Of a DNA stretch of 64,000 nt, positions 23,818 to 35,654 are shown in pieces. The notes beneath the pieces are model-generated. The model was not told where the DNA came from. It ran no database searches and worked only from the letters and a program-made list of their open reading frames with translations. The stretch is from Entomortierella parvispora (Eukaryota > Mortierellomycota > Mortierellomycetes > Mortierellales > Mortierellaceae). Made by a program: the position numbers and the translations under genes. Numbering within the stretch: the stretch's first letter is position 1; every line of letters starts with the position of its first letter. The stretch covers positions 2,480,001 to 2,544,000 of the forward strand of contig OY752142.1 of assembly GCA_963573315.1 (NCBI GenBank), read 5' to 3'.

Positions 23818-25139
23818 ATGCAACAGCATCAAGAACCCACGCCCGAGACTTTCAGCACTCCACCCCAGGTCAGCACCACCGTGACGACCGCTACGGCTGC
23901 AGCACCAGGAACCATGCTTGCATCCCCTGCCAATGAATCCACCACCGCACCATTCTCAGATGTAGCACAGGAACCAAGGCAAGGAGAAGGATCAGCTCAG
24001 TCTAATGAGATTCAATTGACGGACGAGCAGATCTTGACTCAAATGCAGGCCATCAAGGACGAGGAGGCGAATGCGCACCCTTTGGTCGACAACTCTGTGG
24101 ATCTCACAGAACTCGAAAAAGAGTACGAGAATGGAAGTCAGGCGTTCAAGAACAAGATCAAGGTATTATAAAGGATTAAAAGAAAGTATGAGGGCGCCCT
24201 GAAGACAACGGGCCTATCGACTCTGCAGACGGGACTAACGCACGCTTGGACATTTCAATAGAATTTATCCGACACGCACGACAGGATGAGGAGATCGAGA
24301 GGCGATGGTAAGGCGCCATCAATTGACTGCAAGGGTTCATAGGAGACACGACTCGTTAGTAGGATACTAACAATATCTCTGACTGACATTATATATCCCC
24401 CCCGCTTTTTTTCATCTATACTCTTTCTTTCAGGAAACTGCTTTTACCGAGGTAGGCACCAAGGACGGAACTTCATGCCGTAATATTGTCGCATGCCTTG
24501 TTTGTTTTGGTCCGCCCATTTTTACCTAATACCTTTACCTCTCTATTGAGTTTCCTTCTAGCCCTTGCATTCGCTTGGTTTGAAAGAGTCATGCTCGCCA
24601 GGAGCAAGCCCGAGCTGTACACGCACGCTATCAAAGCCATGGAGGAATCCAAGGATCTTTTATTGGCTGCTCAGTTTGAACCTTTGGCGTTTGAGGACTT
24701 TTATGCAGTGACGCTTGAAACCCTGGAATTGGTCCCAACTTCAACTCCCGAGACTTTACTGACTGCCTTTCAAACAGATGAGATCTCCAACTCGATCGTT
24801 ATGCACTTTCGGCTGGTGGCTTCGGCATATCTCAAGACCCATCAGGACGACTATGCACCCTTCCTGGAATTTGGTCAGACAATGGACGAGTACTGTTCAA
24901 TGCACGTCGAGGCGATGGGCCGAGAGAGCGAGGAGATGATGCTAATTGCTTTAACAAAGGCCATGCATATCGGAATCGAGGTTGCATATTTGAGTGGGAA
25001 TCAGAGTGCAGATGAAGTCAACTTTTTGCCCTTTTTGCCGGATACAGAGCCCTACATGCCTCCGTTGGTTCTTTTGTATCGCCCTGGACACTATGATATC
25101 TTGTACCGAAAGAGTCATTGCCTAGAAGGAGTTGTCTAG
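23818..25139 (+). CDS. OTUB1: Otubain-type deubiquitinase (OTUB1 family)
   Basis: Ubiquitin thioesterase of the C65/otubain family. Four exons (23818-24162, 24262-24307, 24434-24451, 24562-25139), GT-AG, 328 residues. Exon 3 is only 18 nt and carries the catalytic cysteine. Joined, the core reads LSDTHDRMRRSRGDGNCFYRALAF, with the triad residues D130 and C133 followed late by H313 in RPGHYDILY. The helical insert and downstream blocks (AIKAMEESKDLLLAAQFEPLAF..., EYCSMHVEAMGRESEEMMLIAL, VAYLSG) match otubains. The N-terminal 80 residues are Thr/Ala/Pro-rich and longer than in human OTUB1 (271). Members cleave Lys48-linked chains or inhibit E2 enzymes non-catalytically; the triad here looks intact. 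The start at 23818 follows a C/T-rich leader; an upstream in-frame extension lacks conserved character. Confidence 0.92.
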
Positions 25140-25232
25140 ATCTAGATGATTTTGCGAGGGACATCCCGTGAACACTGACGGGTCAGCTGCAGGCGTTTCA
25201 ACTATTTGAAGATAGATATTTCTATAAACATA

Positions 25233-25238
25233 AATAAA
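25233..25238 (+). terminator. AATAAA polyadenylation signal of the otubain gene
   Basis: AATAAA in AT-rich sequence about 95 bases after the otubain stop codon. Confidence 0.45.
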
Positions 25239-27904
25239 CGCCATGGCTTGGCTGACATACAGTACCCTCTCCATGATCGGATGATCCTTTTTTTGCGAGC
25301 GATCTACGAGACGCACACAAACAGTTGGCGCGGAAGAACTGAGAGCCGGAGAACGAAAAAAATTGGTGCCGATCAGAGGGGCGGCAATGCAAGGAGAGAT
25401 GTGTGCTGCTTTGTTTGTTTTCAAAATCATGGTTTGCCTGTCGTCATTCGACATTCTGAGCGAGACCTCCCAGGAGAGACGACCGAGCCATCCTGGCTCC
25501 CTTTTTTTTATATGAGCCCCAACGACGTGGTGTTTTTTTTTGGTCAGCACAACGGCGTCAAAAAGAGACTGGGACACAAAAAACCGTTTTTGGGGTATCC
25601 TCGGTATATGTTTTTCTCCTGTGTCAAGGGCGGGGAGTTTTCGTTCTTTAGAGCTGTCGTTTTTTTTATGAATGTGTACGTGTGTATGTGTGAGTGTGAG
25701 TGTGTGTGTGTGGTGCATGTGGTGAGAGTTGCTCCGTCAGAGTCGACAAAGGAGGGAAAAGAAAAGGAGGGGGAGAGACAGTTGAGACTTCAGGCGGTGC
25801 ATTGAAACGCGACTTTGCTCATCAGGGTGTCCATGAACTATGATGAGAACGACGATAGTGATGAAGATGGCGATTCCGATGATGGGGATCACACTCCATT
25901 ATGGCCTTTGTTCTCTCACTCTTTTTTTTTTTTTTTAGTTGTTGTTCACTCGAGGGAACAAGAAAAGTAAAAAGTCGCTTTGGGAGAACGACCTTTGATG
26001 GTATGGTTATGATTTATTTCAGATGGAGGAGAGAGATCAAACAAGCTTGCGTTATCGATCACAAACGCACAAAAACCAAAGAAAAAATAATCGTGGGAGA
26101 TGAAGGAGACTTTTGGGGGGCCAGGGAAAATTGAGTCTTGCGTTTGAGAACACACATGTACTTTGGAGGTACAAGATGGCGAGTTGGGGGGCGAGGCGGG
26201 GGGGAAAGTGGCGAACTTTGGCAAGCCTGGGAAGACAGAGAAAAACAATAATGAACGCGTCGACTAATCTTTTTTTTTTCCTTGTGTGTGTGTGTGTGTC
26301 TGTGTGAGATTTCTTGTGTTCAAGATTCGCGTTCATTCCTCCAAGCTGCACCTGCACCTGCACTCCCTTGTTGACGGCAATCGTCGAATGTGGTATCCTG
26401 CAGGGGGGGACAGACGGACGGAAAGAGAGATCCAATGACAATGGACTATGACGATGGATTGAAGTGCCAGGACATGGGCCGCAGGCAGACAAAGGCGGGC
26501 ATCCACTCAAAAAAAAAAAAAAAAAACGAGCTGGCAGGAAGGTTGGATGCCCTGACCTCATGGCCAGAGAGGCAAGATTGACAGACACATGCAAATTGAC
26601 GACTGGAGAGAGGAATGGGGGCAAAGACTGCTCTGGCTGCTTGGTCATATTATGATTATTGACAGGACGTAGCATGGTCCTGTCCGCGCCAAAGTGGGGC
26701 GTGGCGTGCCAAACAGACGCGCGCGCGCGCTTTCCCGTCGCTGCAGCACGACAAAGAGAAGAAAGAGTGGCGAGCAGGGCTCTGCTCTGTGTTCTCGTTC
26801 TCACCTTGTTTGTTTGTACGACGAGCAAAGACGACGACGACGAGGAGGGAGGGGCAGGTCAGGGTGGACAATGAAAGTCGCAGCAATGAAGAGAAAGAGA
26901 AGAGAAGAGAGAAGAAGGGAAGAGAGCAGAGAGCAGAGAGCAAACGGAAAAGCGTTCGTGTCTCTCTCTGGTGCTGCAGTGTCTCTTCATCATCGTCGTC
27001 ATCTTCTGGTCCCTCTTTCGTTCTCCTTCAAGATATACCGCGGTCCCTTTTGTCCAACTTGACCTTTGCTCTTTTCTCTCTTTCTGTCTTTCTCTCTTTC
27101 TCTCTTTCTCTTACTCAAACAATCAAGGAAAAAAAAAAAAAGTCCCTTCGCATCTGATCCCTCCATTCCCCAATCAATCTTTGTTCTTCTTCTTCTTCCC
27201 CCCATTCCTCGCCTTCCTCCCCCAGCCCTTTCGCGCTCTCTTCCTTTCTCTTTCTCTCTCTTTCTCCTCTCTGTCTGTGCCCTTTATAGTTTCATTAATC
27301 ATCCTTCATCCTTCCCTCCTCCGTCTGCAAGGCGACGCTCTCGCTCTGTTCCTTCCCTTCTTTTACCACCACCACCACCACCCATTGTCAATCCGTCCTT
27401 TCTCTCTCCCTCTCTCTCTCTCTTTCTCTCTCTCTCTCGTGTTGGCGCGGGCCAGACTAGTCTTCTTTTTTTTTTTGTGTGTCTCGCCTGTTCTGACACT
27501 CTCTCCTTCTCCTCTTTCCTCCCTCGTTGTCTCGCGACACTCTCCACCTCCACACTATCACCTTCGACTCGTCTTTACCCTCTCTTCCTTCCTTCCCTCC
27601 TCCGTTCTTGCTTCTTCTTCCTTGTTGCTTCCCTTCCCTTTCATTCTCGCCGATCGCCTCTCTCTCTTCCTCCTGAGGTATTCTCACAAACATTTGCTAC
27701 TTCTCTTATTGTTTGTGTATTCTTCCGAATTTTAAGGCGCTGCTGTCATTGGGTCTCCCTCGTTCACCCCTTCTTTGAACTCACCGTCTTCTTGTTTGCT
27801 GTTTTGTGTCTTCCTTTTCCATCTTCGCCTCTCCTATCCTTTTATCCTTTTCTCTCCTTCACTAGACTACCCCCGCACTCCAAACCAGATCTAGATCCAG
27901 GACC
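25239..27904. other. 2.7 kb gene-free region with microsatellites and a long pyrimidine-rich leader
   Basis: No ORF with protein-like composition or linkable exons was found on either strand. Visible are a GT/GA dinucleotide tract near 25676-25720, a T run at 25922-25935, an alternating GCGC run near 26720, and purine-rich blocks near 26880-26940. An almost pure C/T sequence runs from about 27050 to 27880, directly before the next start codon. The C/T block is likely the 5' UTR and promoter of the F-box-like gene. ORFs there are artefacts of low complexity. Confidence 0.5.
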
Positions 27905-30505
27905 ATGGCTATGGCAATGGCGCAGAGCGACCTAGACCGATCCTATTCCGCCTCTTCTTCAACATCCACTACCTCGACTGCCGCCACTGCCACTGCCATA
28001 AGCCAACAAACCAGCAGCAGTGGTGACATCACCAACAAGAGCCGGAACAATAGCGGGGGGACTGGAGCTGGTGGGAACAGTGGCAACAGCGACAGTAGTG
28101 ACATGATGAACTCCCTGGCCCACTTTGGTCTTTACAGCGACTTCAATGACACCACCATCTACGACAGTGATATCGGAGGTAGCAGCAACAACTTTTACGA
28201 TGAGATGGGTGATGACAGCGATAGCAGTAGCGCCCGACTCTTCAGCTCCAGTCAGAGGGAACCGGAAGATGGGCCGATCCTGACGCGTCTCCTATCTAAT
28301 GGAGATCTCTTCCCCATGATCCTCGGAGAGCTTGATACATGGTCACTCCTCCAGTTGACGTTGATCAATGCCCGATATCGTCGAGAGATCCTGATGCCGG
28401 CGACCCCGAATCTGTGCTGCCTGAACAAGTTTTTCAGGACGAGGACAGTCATTTGCCCAATGGAGCAATTCGAGTCCCTGAAAGACTTTATGGTCAAGTA
28501 TAGAAGTTTCAAGCCCCTCCATATTCATTTCACGTACAGCGAAAAGTCAAGTTTGATGTCACTCAAGCCCGAGATCTCTGCCCCGATCTACAACAGCAAG
28601 ACAGACCCTTTGGTTTCCCACCCGTCCACTAGTCCTCTGGCGACATCGCATCTTTTGGGCGTGAATCAGAGCATTAGCATCAACCTGACAAGCACAACCA
28701 ATAGCCTCTATCAGCTTCACCATCCTCTCTCCTTCACACAACAACAACATCTGATGCAAGGACATCTACAACAACAACAACAACAACAACAACAGGGGCA
28801 ACAAATAGCACATCCACAGGAGCAACTAATGACGCAAAATCATCATCAGGCCCAGCAGTTGCAACACGAAAAACAACAGACCGAACTTCCTGAGCAAAGA
28901 CAACAACAACAACAACAGCAACAACAACAACAAGAACAACATCAAGAACAACCACACCCATTGCGCCCTCGTCCAGATCAGAAGCACACATTGTCGCACA
29001 CTCAACACGAAAATGATCAGCCTGAGAATGCAGGAGGAAGCAGTAACAGCAGTAGCAGTAGTATAAACACGGGCATGAAGATGATGTCGACCGCAACCCA
29101 AAGGAAATACGCGTCATTCCCACAAGCGCATGCATTCACGAGCGAGGGCACCAAAACAGAGCCAGCGCAGGGAGAGATCGAGATCATTGACGAGGCCGAT
29201 AAAGACTCAATAGAGACCTCCTCAAAGGCCAGCAAGGAGGTTATACCAAAATCGGGTCTGACTGAAGCCATTACCAAGGCAATTGCCGCGCCATCCGACA
29301 ACACCCATACTCATAATACGTCGGCTTCCACAGACAATTCGCCCACAGAGCAAACTGCTCCAAAATCAGAACTAGCAGCTTTGACAACTGTCGCGTCCAC
29401 GTGGGACTCTTTTATTTCGGCCCCCGCCCCAACTCCCGTTGCAGTCCCACAATATGGCAGCCGCTCTGTGGATTACTACGGAATTGGCAACACTGCGAGC
29501 AGCAGCGACAACAGCCATTCGATGCACAGTCGAAGCCATCCCACGCACACTGTCGATCATCATGCATATCAACATGCCCGCCATCAGCACCAACATTCAG
29601 TCTCGGATGCTATCCCTATCTGGCCCAGTACTTACTCGCCTTATTCCTCCTCCTCGCCCTCATCATCGGGCCATGCTTCTGCGACGGCTGATCAGCATCA
29701 TGGATTCGAGCTCTCGTACTGGCAAAAGTTTGCATTGAACGAGTTGTTCACGCGTCTGCTGCCATTCCTCAAGACCCTTACGATCGGCCGGACCGATAGA
29801 CCGATCTCAAGAAGGGAACGGGATGCAAACTTTTGGCAGAGTCATTCCAGGACAAGGACGGTGCCGCCACCATTAACAACAACTACAATAGGAACAACGG
29901 TATCGGCGTTGGGATCGAGTGTTGGCAGCAGCAACCCTTACCCAGATACGCATGACAATAATGGTTATCGGGGCGAGAGTGACCTGTACATGGGCGTGTG
30001 CTTCTTCTTGGCCAGGTGTTTCAATGTGATGCATGACATGCCCGACACAGCCCTGGAGTCGGTCGTGTGGATGGACGTGACGGCGAATGACGTGGTCCTG
30101 TTGAACAAGATGATTGAACTCCGGGATATCATGGTCGATGAACGGTATTGGAAGCGAGGCTACTGGGCTATTCAATATCCTTCGCGACCAAACTCCTCCC
30201 TGTCCAGCTCCAATGCCCATTCCAAGTCGGCTTCTTCATCCTTAGGATCCTTGGAGGAAGAAGAGGAGGAAGAGGAGGAAGGAGCCCGCGGTCCTGGAGG
30301 TAGCGATTGGGACGGGTTCTACTACTTGATGAACCAGGATCAGTCAACGACTACCCAATTCCTGATTTCTTCCGATCCAGTTCAAGTCTACGAGTCCTTG
30401 AGGGCCAAAGTCGTCGAGGCGTCCTCTGTGCCAAGAGCGCACAGGATTCAGAGACAAAAAGGAAAAGGAAAGGATTCTGCTCTAGAATCTATCCTTAGTT
30501 CTTAG
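27905..30505 (+). CDS. Gln/Ser-rich protein with F-box-like N-terminal motif
   Basis: One uninterrupted frame of 866 residues from an ATG in good context (ACCATGG), after a long pyrimidine-rich leader. The first 115 residues are Ser/Thr/Asn/Gly-rich. About 120-165 reads GDLFPMILGELDTWSLLQL and NARYRREIL, similar in pattern to an F-box, which would bind Skp1 of an SCF ubiquitin ligase. Then come long Gln/His runs (CAA microsatellites near 28755-28795 and 28895-28945) and a disordered region. A conserved-looking C-terminal part follows: FALNELFTRLLPFLKTLTIGR, LYMGVCFFLARCFNVMHDM and VVWMDVTANDVVLLNKMIELRD. An acidic run (EEEEEEEE) sits near residue 785. Real coding status is supported by the ordered C-terminal part; the F-box assignment is tentative and the family is not recognised. 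Confidence 0.72.
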   Translation: MAMAMAQSDLDRSYSASSSTSTTSTAATATAISQQTSSSGDITNKSRNNSGGTGAGGNSGNSDSSDMMNSLAHFGLYSDFNDTTIYDSDIGGSSNNFYDEMGDDSDSSSARLFSSSQREPEDGPILTRLLSNGDLFPMILGELDTWSLLQLTLINARYRREILMPATPNLCCLNKFFRTRTVICPMEQFESLKDFMVKYRSFKPLHIHFTYSEKSSLMSLKPEISAPIYNSKTDPLVSHPSTSPLATSHLLGVNQSISINLTSTTNSLYQLHHPLSFTQQQHLMQGHLQQQQQQQQQGQQIAHPQEQLMTQNHHQAQQLQHEKQQTELPEQRQQQQQQQQQQQEQHQEQPHPLRPRPDQKHTLSHTQHENDQPENAGGSSNSSSSSINTGMKMMSTATQRKYASFPQAHAFTSEGTKTEPAQGEIEIIDEADKDSIETSSKASKEVIPKSGLTEAITKAIAAPSDNTHTHNTSASTDNSPTEQTAPKSELAALTTVASTWDSFISAPAPTPVAVPQYGSRSVDYYGIGNTASSSDNSHSMHSRSHPTHTVDHHAYQHARHQHQHSVSDAIPIWPSTYSPYSSSSPSSSGHASATADQHHGFELSYWQKFALNELFTRLLPFLKTLTIGRTDRPISRRERDANFWQSHSRTRTVPPPLTTTTIGTTVSALGSSVGSSNPYPDTHDNNGYRGESDLYMGVCFFLARCFNVMHDMPDTALESVVWMDVTANDVVLLNKMIELRDIMVDERYWKRGYWAIQYPSRPNSSLSSSNAHSKSASSSLGSLEEEEEEEEEGARGPGGSDWDGFYYLMNQDQSTTTQFLISSDPVQVYESLRAKVVEASSVPRAHRIQRQKGKGKDSALESILSS

Positions 30506-30648
30506 TCTACATAAAAACGCTTGCTATTCTTCCTCCTCGCGCACCTAGTTTTGTAACCTCGTACACAATTCCACAGTTCCCCTTCCTTCAACAAAAAGTA
30601 TATAAAGCCGAAAGAGGTGTTCGAGTTCGTATTTTTTTTAAAAAAAAG

Positions 30649-30654
30649 TTTATT
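30649..30654 (-). terminator. AATAAA polyadenylation signal of the 14-3-3 gene
   Basis: TTTATT on the plus strand reads AATAAA on the minus strand about 145 bases beyond the 14-3-3 stop codon. The convergent F-box-like gene ends at 30505, so the two mRNAs may nearly overlap. Confidence 0.4.
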
Positions 30655-30797
30655 TGAAGGGGAGGTATTTTTGTATCCCTTGAACCATGGTCCTTGCCTG
30701 GTGTGGTTATCGGGTTGTAAGGACAAAAAGTCCATTATTTTGTCGAAACTGAAGAAGAAAAAAAGCTCTCGAGGTGGTTATTTTTTTTTTCTACTCT

Positions 30798-32920
30798 TTA
30801 GTTTTCTTCACCAGCAGATTGGTTGCCATCCTCGGTTGCGGTCCAGAGGGAGAGATTATCACGCAAGAGTTGCATGATGAGGGTAGAATCACGGTAGGTT
30901 GAATCCGTGACACTGTCCAATTTCTCGACCGCGCTCGAGAAGGCGTTCTGGGCAATGGTGCAAGCCTTCTTGGGCTGATTCATGATCTCGTAATAAAACA
31001 CGGACGTGTTCAAGGCTAGACCCAAGCGGATTGGGTGCGTTGCAGGCAAATTCTCTGCAAACTCGGTCGCCTTTTGGTACGATTCCTCAGCATCCGTCGC
31101 GGCCTTGTTACGCTTCTCGTCTGACGAGTATTCAGCCATGTAACGGAAATAATCCGCCTTCCTAAAGGACGCGAAAAAAGGGGAGCGATTCAGTACTCCA
31201 AACGGAAACCAAATGGTGTAGCAAACATGCAATGGCTCATGTTTGCAATATTGGAAAGAAAAGAGAGCCGTCCTTACATCTTGTAGTAAAAGACATTGCA
31301 CTCATCCACAGCATCCGTGTCTACAAAGGGAATGACATCCTCATCCAAGACGCGGAGAATATCTGCACAGGTGGCCGTCAATTCTTCTTCAATCTTGGTA
31401 CGATAAGCCTGAAGTTTGTCGACACGGTCTTGGTTTTCCTGTTGCTGCTCCTTCTCTTGGATCGTGTTCACCATACGCCAGGAGGCTCGGCGTGCTCCAA
31501 TCACGTTCTTGTACGCGACCGACAACAAGTTGCGTTCCTCCAAAGTCAGAGCAATGCGATGCTAGAAGCAGTTTTTTTTTCAAAAGCAGATAGAATATTA
31601 ATGACGATGGAACAAAAGAAGAGGATAGATCTTGCGACGATTTCAGGTCCCGAGAATGGTTTTGTCGCGTCGAGAGCAAAAAGGAAACCTCCAAAAATAA
31701 ATTGCCATCTCGTTATCGCGTCGTCCTGCCCTCCATGGCTCTGCGAGAAAGAAGGATAGACGGAAGAGGAAGAGCCAAGGCTTTTGATTCTATTTTACCT
31801 TGGTGATCTCCTTCATGTACGCGACCATTTCTATTTCGGACAAGCGAAAAATAATCTTAATATTCAAAAACTAGAAACTCATAGATTACCCTGCAGATGG
31901 TCCAGACTCTTACCATCGTAGCGCTCAGATTGCTCGGCAACCTTGGCCATGTAAACCTATGGATCCGTTTGCCGAAGAAAAGCCCATGGTCGAGAAGGAA
32001 AAAGAGGAAGCAGGGGGTTATTTTTTTTTTAGGAAACAATGTTATTTTCGGGTTCATCAAAAACAGGGCCCCCATTCTTCGAACCCTGGGTGTTTCAAGG
32101 AGCAATTTGCTCTGATCAATCCTCTATCTCCTCCCCTTATTTTTCTTCCATTTGAGCGCAAAAGCAAGCAAATGATACACACTGGCGAGAGAATGATGTT
32201 AACGGTCGGCTCAAGAGTTTGGTCCTTGAGGGTGATCGACCTCAAACACAGCCCGTCTTTCGCTCCCTTTCTTTCGGCTGTTGGGTGACACAGTGTGGAT
32301 GGATGCGATGCAGTTGGCCGAACCCCCACCCCCCCACCCCCTTTTTCTTGTGTTCGAGAACCACCTCGGTCTACTTTTCCCGCACCCATCGAGAGCATTG
32401 ATCGAGCTATCTCGGGCTACCAAACCTACATTAGTCTCACGTTCCTGCAAGAGAGCAAACAAAAAAAAAACGGAGATGTTAAAACGGCGATTTGAGGGTT
32501 CTTTTTCCTTTCTTTGACAGTTTGCAGCGTATCCCGGTCAATTGAAGAGGCAGAAAGCAATTATCCAAGAATCGCTTTTAGGCCCATGCACGATGTGGTT
32601 CCAGCTTCCTCTGTGCCCTTCAATTCCAGTGGTTACTGTCGCGAGGAGCAAAAAAAAAAAAAAAGGAAAAAAAGCGCGTCGAACAAAAATTTCCTTGTTT
32701 CCTTTGGCGTGACAAAGGCCCTTTTGCGACCATTCCGTCGTGTCTCGCGGAAAGAGGCGATCCAGGTGCTCCTTGATCTCTGGTGGTGTTGGTATTGTAG
32801 GCTTTTCCAGAGTCGAAGAATGAACGGGGTGATCGCACAGCTGAGAAAGGAGGAGGGAGGGAAGAGATAATATTGTTCGCATGGTGCAGTTTCGAGCATG
32901 CTTACGGTAGTATCAGCCAT
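30798..32920 (-). CDS. 14-3-3 protein
   Basis: Dimeric phosphoserine/phosphothreonine-binding adaptor, 245 residues, typical length. Exons on the minus strand: 32920-32906, 31956-31914, 31830-31799, 31561-31278 and 31161-30798; all GT-AG and in phase. Family marks: VYMAKVAEQSERYDEMV, LTLEERNLLSVAYKNVIGARRASWR (ligand-groove K and R residues), FYYKMKADYFRYMAEY, THPIRLGLALNTSVFYYEI, and the C-terminal signature STLIMQLLRDNLSLWT followed by a short acidic tail. The first coding exon is only 15 nt (MADTT) and is followed by a 949-nt intron, much longer than others here. Most homologues have REDS/REEN before VYMAK, so either this N-terminus is shortened or a tiny exon was missed. Cytosolic regulator of kinase and trafficking pathways. 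Confidence 0.92.
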
Positions 32921-33705
32921 TGTTTTTGTTCTTGAGTTTGGGAGGAGTGGGAGGAGTCGGTTGGATGGAGGTGTTTGGAAGGTGAAATGAGTAGGATGGA
33001 TGAATGAATGAATGAATGAAAGAAAGAGATGAAAGTGAATTAGAAGAAAAAGAAAAGAAGAGAAAAGCGCGCAAAGCCGCTCCCCCTTTTCCTTCCTTCA
33101 GTCCATCCAGCTTGCCTTGCCCTTCTTTCCCTTCTCTTCCTTTGCCTTTTCTTTCCTCACAAGAGCCATGCACACGCACGCTCACCATACCGCCCTCCTT
33201 CCTTTCTCCCTGTCCAACAACGTGTTGCATGATTTCCTTACTTCCCTTTTGTTCCTTTGCAGCTCTTTCGTTGCCGAGCAAGCGTGCACATGACGCCAGA
33301 TCCAGGCTTGTGCGACCATCCCCCTCCACCCTCCCACATACACCACAACCTTGTTTCCCACTTTTCACCTTCTAATAAACACACGCTCGGCAAGAAACAA
33401 AAGAGAAGGCAATGATGACAGGCTATCTACCTACCTACCTTCCTCTTTCTTTCTTTCATCATCGCATCATAATCGACAGCACCTTTTCTCAATCCTTCAA
33501 AAATCCGAACCACATTCGTAATCTGCGATCCGGTTCCTGTGTAGAATAAAAAAAAAAAAATAGAACACGGACAAACACATCCGCAGATCATGCCCAACTC
33601 GAGTGCTTTGACAGGTCAGATCGAACCCGCAATGTTGATTTCCATGCAGGAGACATCTTTCGTTTTGAAATAATGAAGGTATTATTGTACAATGTTTCTT
33701 TAGGT
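32921..33705. other. Spacer holding the 14-3-3 promoter and the PRP46 3' region
   Basis: It contains a GAAT tetranucleotide stretch (near 33000-33022), C/T-rich blocks and an A run near 33550. No gene or RNA was recognised. Confidence 0.45.
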
Positions 33706-35654
33706 CTAGTAACGCTTTCGCATCAACGAGGGTTTCCAGTCCAATGGATGCGTCTCTGGGGTCGCTTCGTCATCCTCCTTCCAGATCTTAATCGTCTTGT
33801 CTGCCTCTCCTGTAATAAGACGCAGTCCAGTCTTGTCAAACGAAGCGCAAAAGATACCGGCCTCGCTATCCAACGATCCAGGTTGGACAAGGGAGTCCAA
33901 TCTCTGGAACTGATAACCAGACTTCCAGTCCCAGAAGCCCATGGCGCCATTGTCAGCTATTAGATGATCAAGGGGATGCATTGTTAGAAATGAGGGTTTT
34001 TTTCAGTCACGTTGAAATAATAAACAATTAACCTCCCCCTACCTCCAGTGAACATGACATTGTCCGCATTGACGGCCATCGCATTGACAATGCCTCCACC
34101 TCCAGTGACGCCCCCAGGACCTTCGAAATTACGCATGAACTGCCCCTCAGGACACTTCCATTGCTTGATATTATCGGGACTGGCGGTTGCGAATGTAAAC
34201 TCTGTTGGGTGCAAGGCCATGGTACGAACACTCTTCTTGTGGTGGGTCAACGTCGTCATGGTCTTTCCTGCTGCGAGATCCCAGAGACGAACAGTGCTGT
34301 CCATAGACGAGGTCAAAACCTGGGGATCAGCCTCCTGACATTTGACGGCACTCACTGTTCCTGTGTGACCCGACAAAGTATGGACTGCTTGCTTTGTTCT
34401 CATATCCCAAACCTAAAGAGGTTCATTCAGTAAAACAAGAATTGCAATGGTGGAAATCAGTATTGTATCACCAGTGCAATAACCCATGGAGGAGCACATT
34501 AGGAGTTCCATGCAACTTACTCGAGCAGTGGCATCACGACCAGAAGTGACAAGAACGTCCAATGTTGGGTGAAGATCGAGGGCGTAGACTCCGCTGAGAT
34601 GTCCGTGGTAATGACGAATGACCTTGTTGGTTTCCAAATCCCAACACTTGACCATCTTGTCGTCTCCGCAAGAGAACAGGTATGGGTGACGGGGCGACAC
34701 TGCCAAGCCACGCACCTGTCCAATATGTCCTGTCAATGACAGCTTCAGCTTTCCAGATGCCAAATCCCAGATCTATGAATACAGATATACGTTAGCACAT
34801 ATAAACGCTTGATAATCGGTCCTTCTAATGTAGTCTCTAATGCAGTCATAGGCTTACCTTGATAATACGATCTCCAGCACCAGTCGCGAACCAAGTGTTG
34901 CCAGGCTCTACAGCAACACTCCTGACCCAGCCCTGGTGTCCAGAGATCACTCTCATCAACTTCCAAGGAGCATGCCAATCGGGACGAACGGCCCTAGGCA
35001 CAGGTCTGCGAACCAACGAGCTTCCACCACCAGGGGTATCTGGGAAGGGGTTATGGATCGTAGGTTTATGCATAACCAACGCCTGCTGCTGCTGTTGTGG
35101 CACCTTCTTGGGCATGTTGTCCAAAATCTTTTCCACGCCACTGTCTGCCGTTGATTCGGCTGCCGGTGTTGCTGTAGACCCGCCCTTTGCCTTCTTTTTC
35201 TCCATCTGCTCCTTTTGACGCTTCAAGAGTGGGTATGGAAGCACTTGAACTTGTTTGTACTCGTCATAGATCTTTGACTGGAGTTTGACACGTTGACTAA
35301 AAAGAACAACATGAAGAAAAAAGGACAAGGTAACGGATCGGTTAAACAATGTTGATCAAGGAACCAACCATGGGCGCCCTTCTGCCTGAACGGAGAGATC
35401 TAGCAGCTCCTTTGTCATTGACCGTACCTGTCCTGCCCTTCTGCTGGTGCTGTGTTAATATTTTCCAGATCTTCTGCAAAAAGCTCCCTAGTCCTTTTGG
35501 CTGAGCGTGCCAACATCGCCTTCAGTTCTGTAGCTGGAGTGGAATCTTCAGGAGTCGATTCGATTGCAACCTCGGCTGTGTTTCCAGCCATGACGACATC
35601 CTCGGGAGTTTCGACATCCTTGCTCGTCCTCTTGGAAGCTCTCTTGGGCGGCAT
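33706..35654 (-). CDS. PRP46: Pre-mRNA splicing factor Prp46/PLRG1 (WD40)
   Basis: Component of the Prp19/NineTeen complex that activates the spliceosome. Five exons on the minus strand (35654-35428, 35296-34858, 34772-34521, 34412-34043, 33956-33706), GT-AG, 512 residues, matching human PLRG1 (514). The N-terminus ([13 protein letters not shown]) is basic, and a charged linker follows. Seven WD repeats start near residue 190: [83 protein letters not shown], and a last blade ending [15 protein letters not shown]. The C-terminal [13 protein letters not shown] tail is characteristic. It lies 182 bp upstream of, and on the same strand as, the Kar9-like gene. Assignment is firm. Confidence 0.95.

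Noticed and set aside
26052-26828. 258-codon minus-strand ORF
   Set aside because: Low-complexity sequence, poly-Phe runs, no family features and no splice-linked partner.
26971-27935. Plus-strand ORFs of 254 and 289 codons
   Set aside because: Translations of C/T-rich leader (Phe/Ser/Leu/Pro only); no domain-like order, overlapping in two frames.
32070-32095. TTCGAACCC, similar to a tRNA B box
   Set aside because: Extended consensus fails on either strand and no acceptor stem or A box is found at the right spacing; it lies in the 14-3-3 intron.
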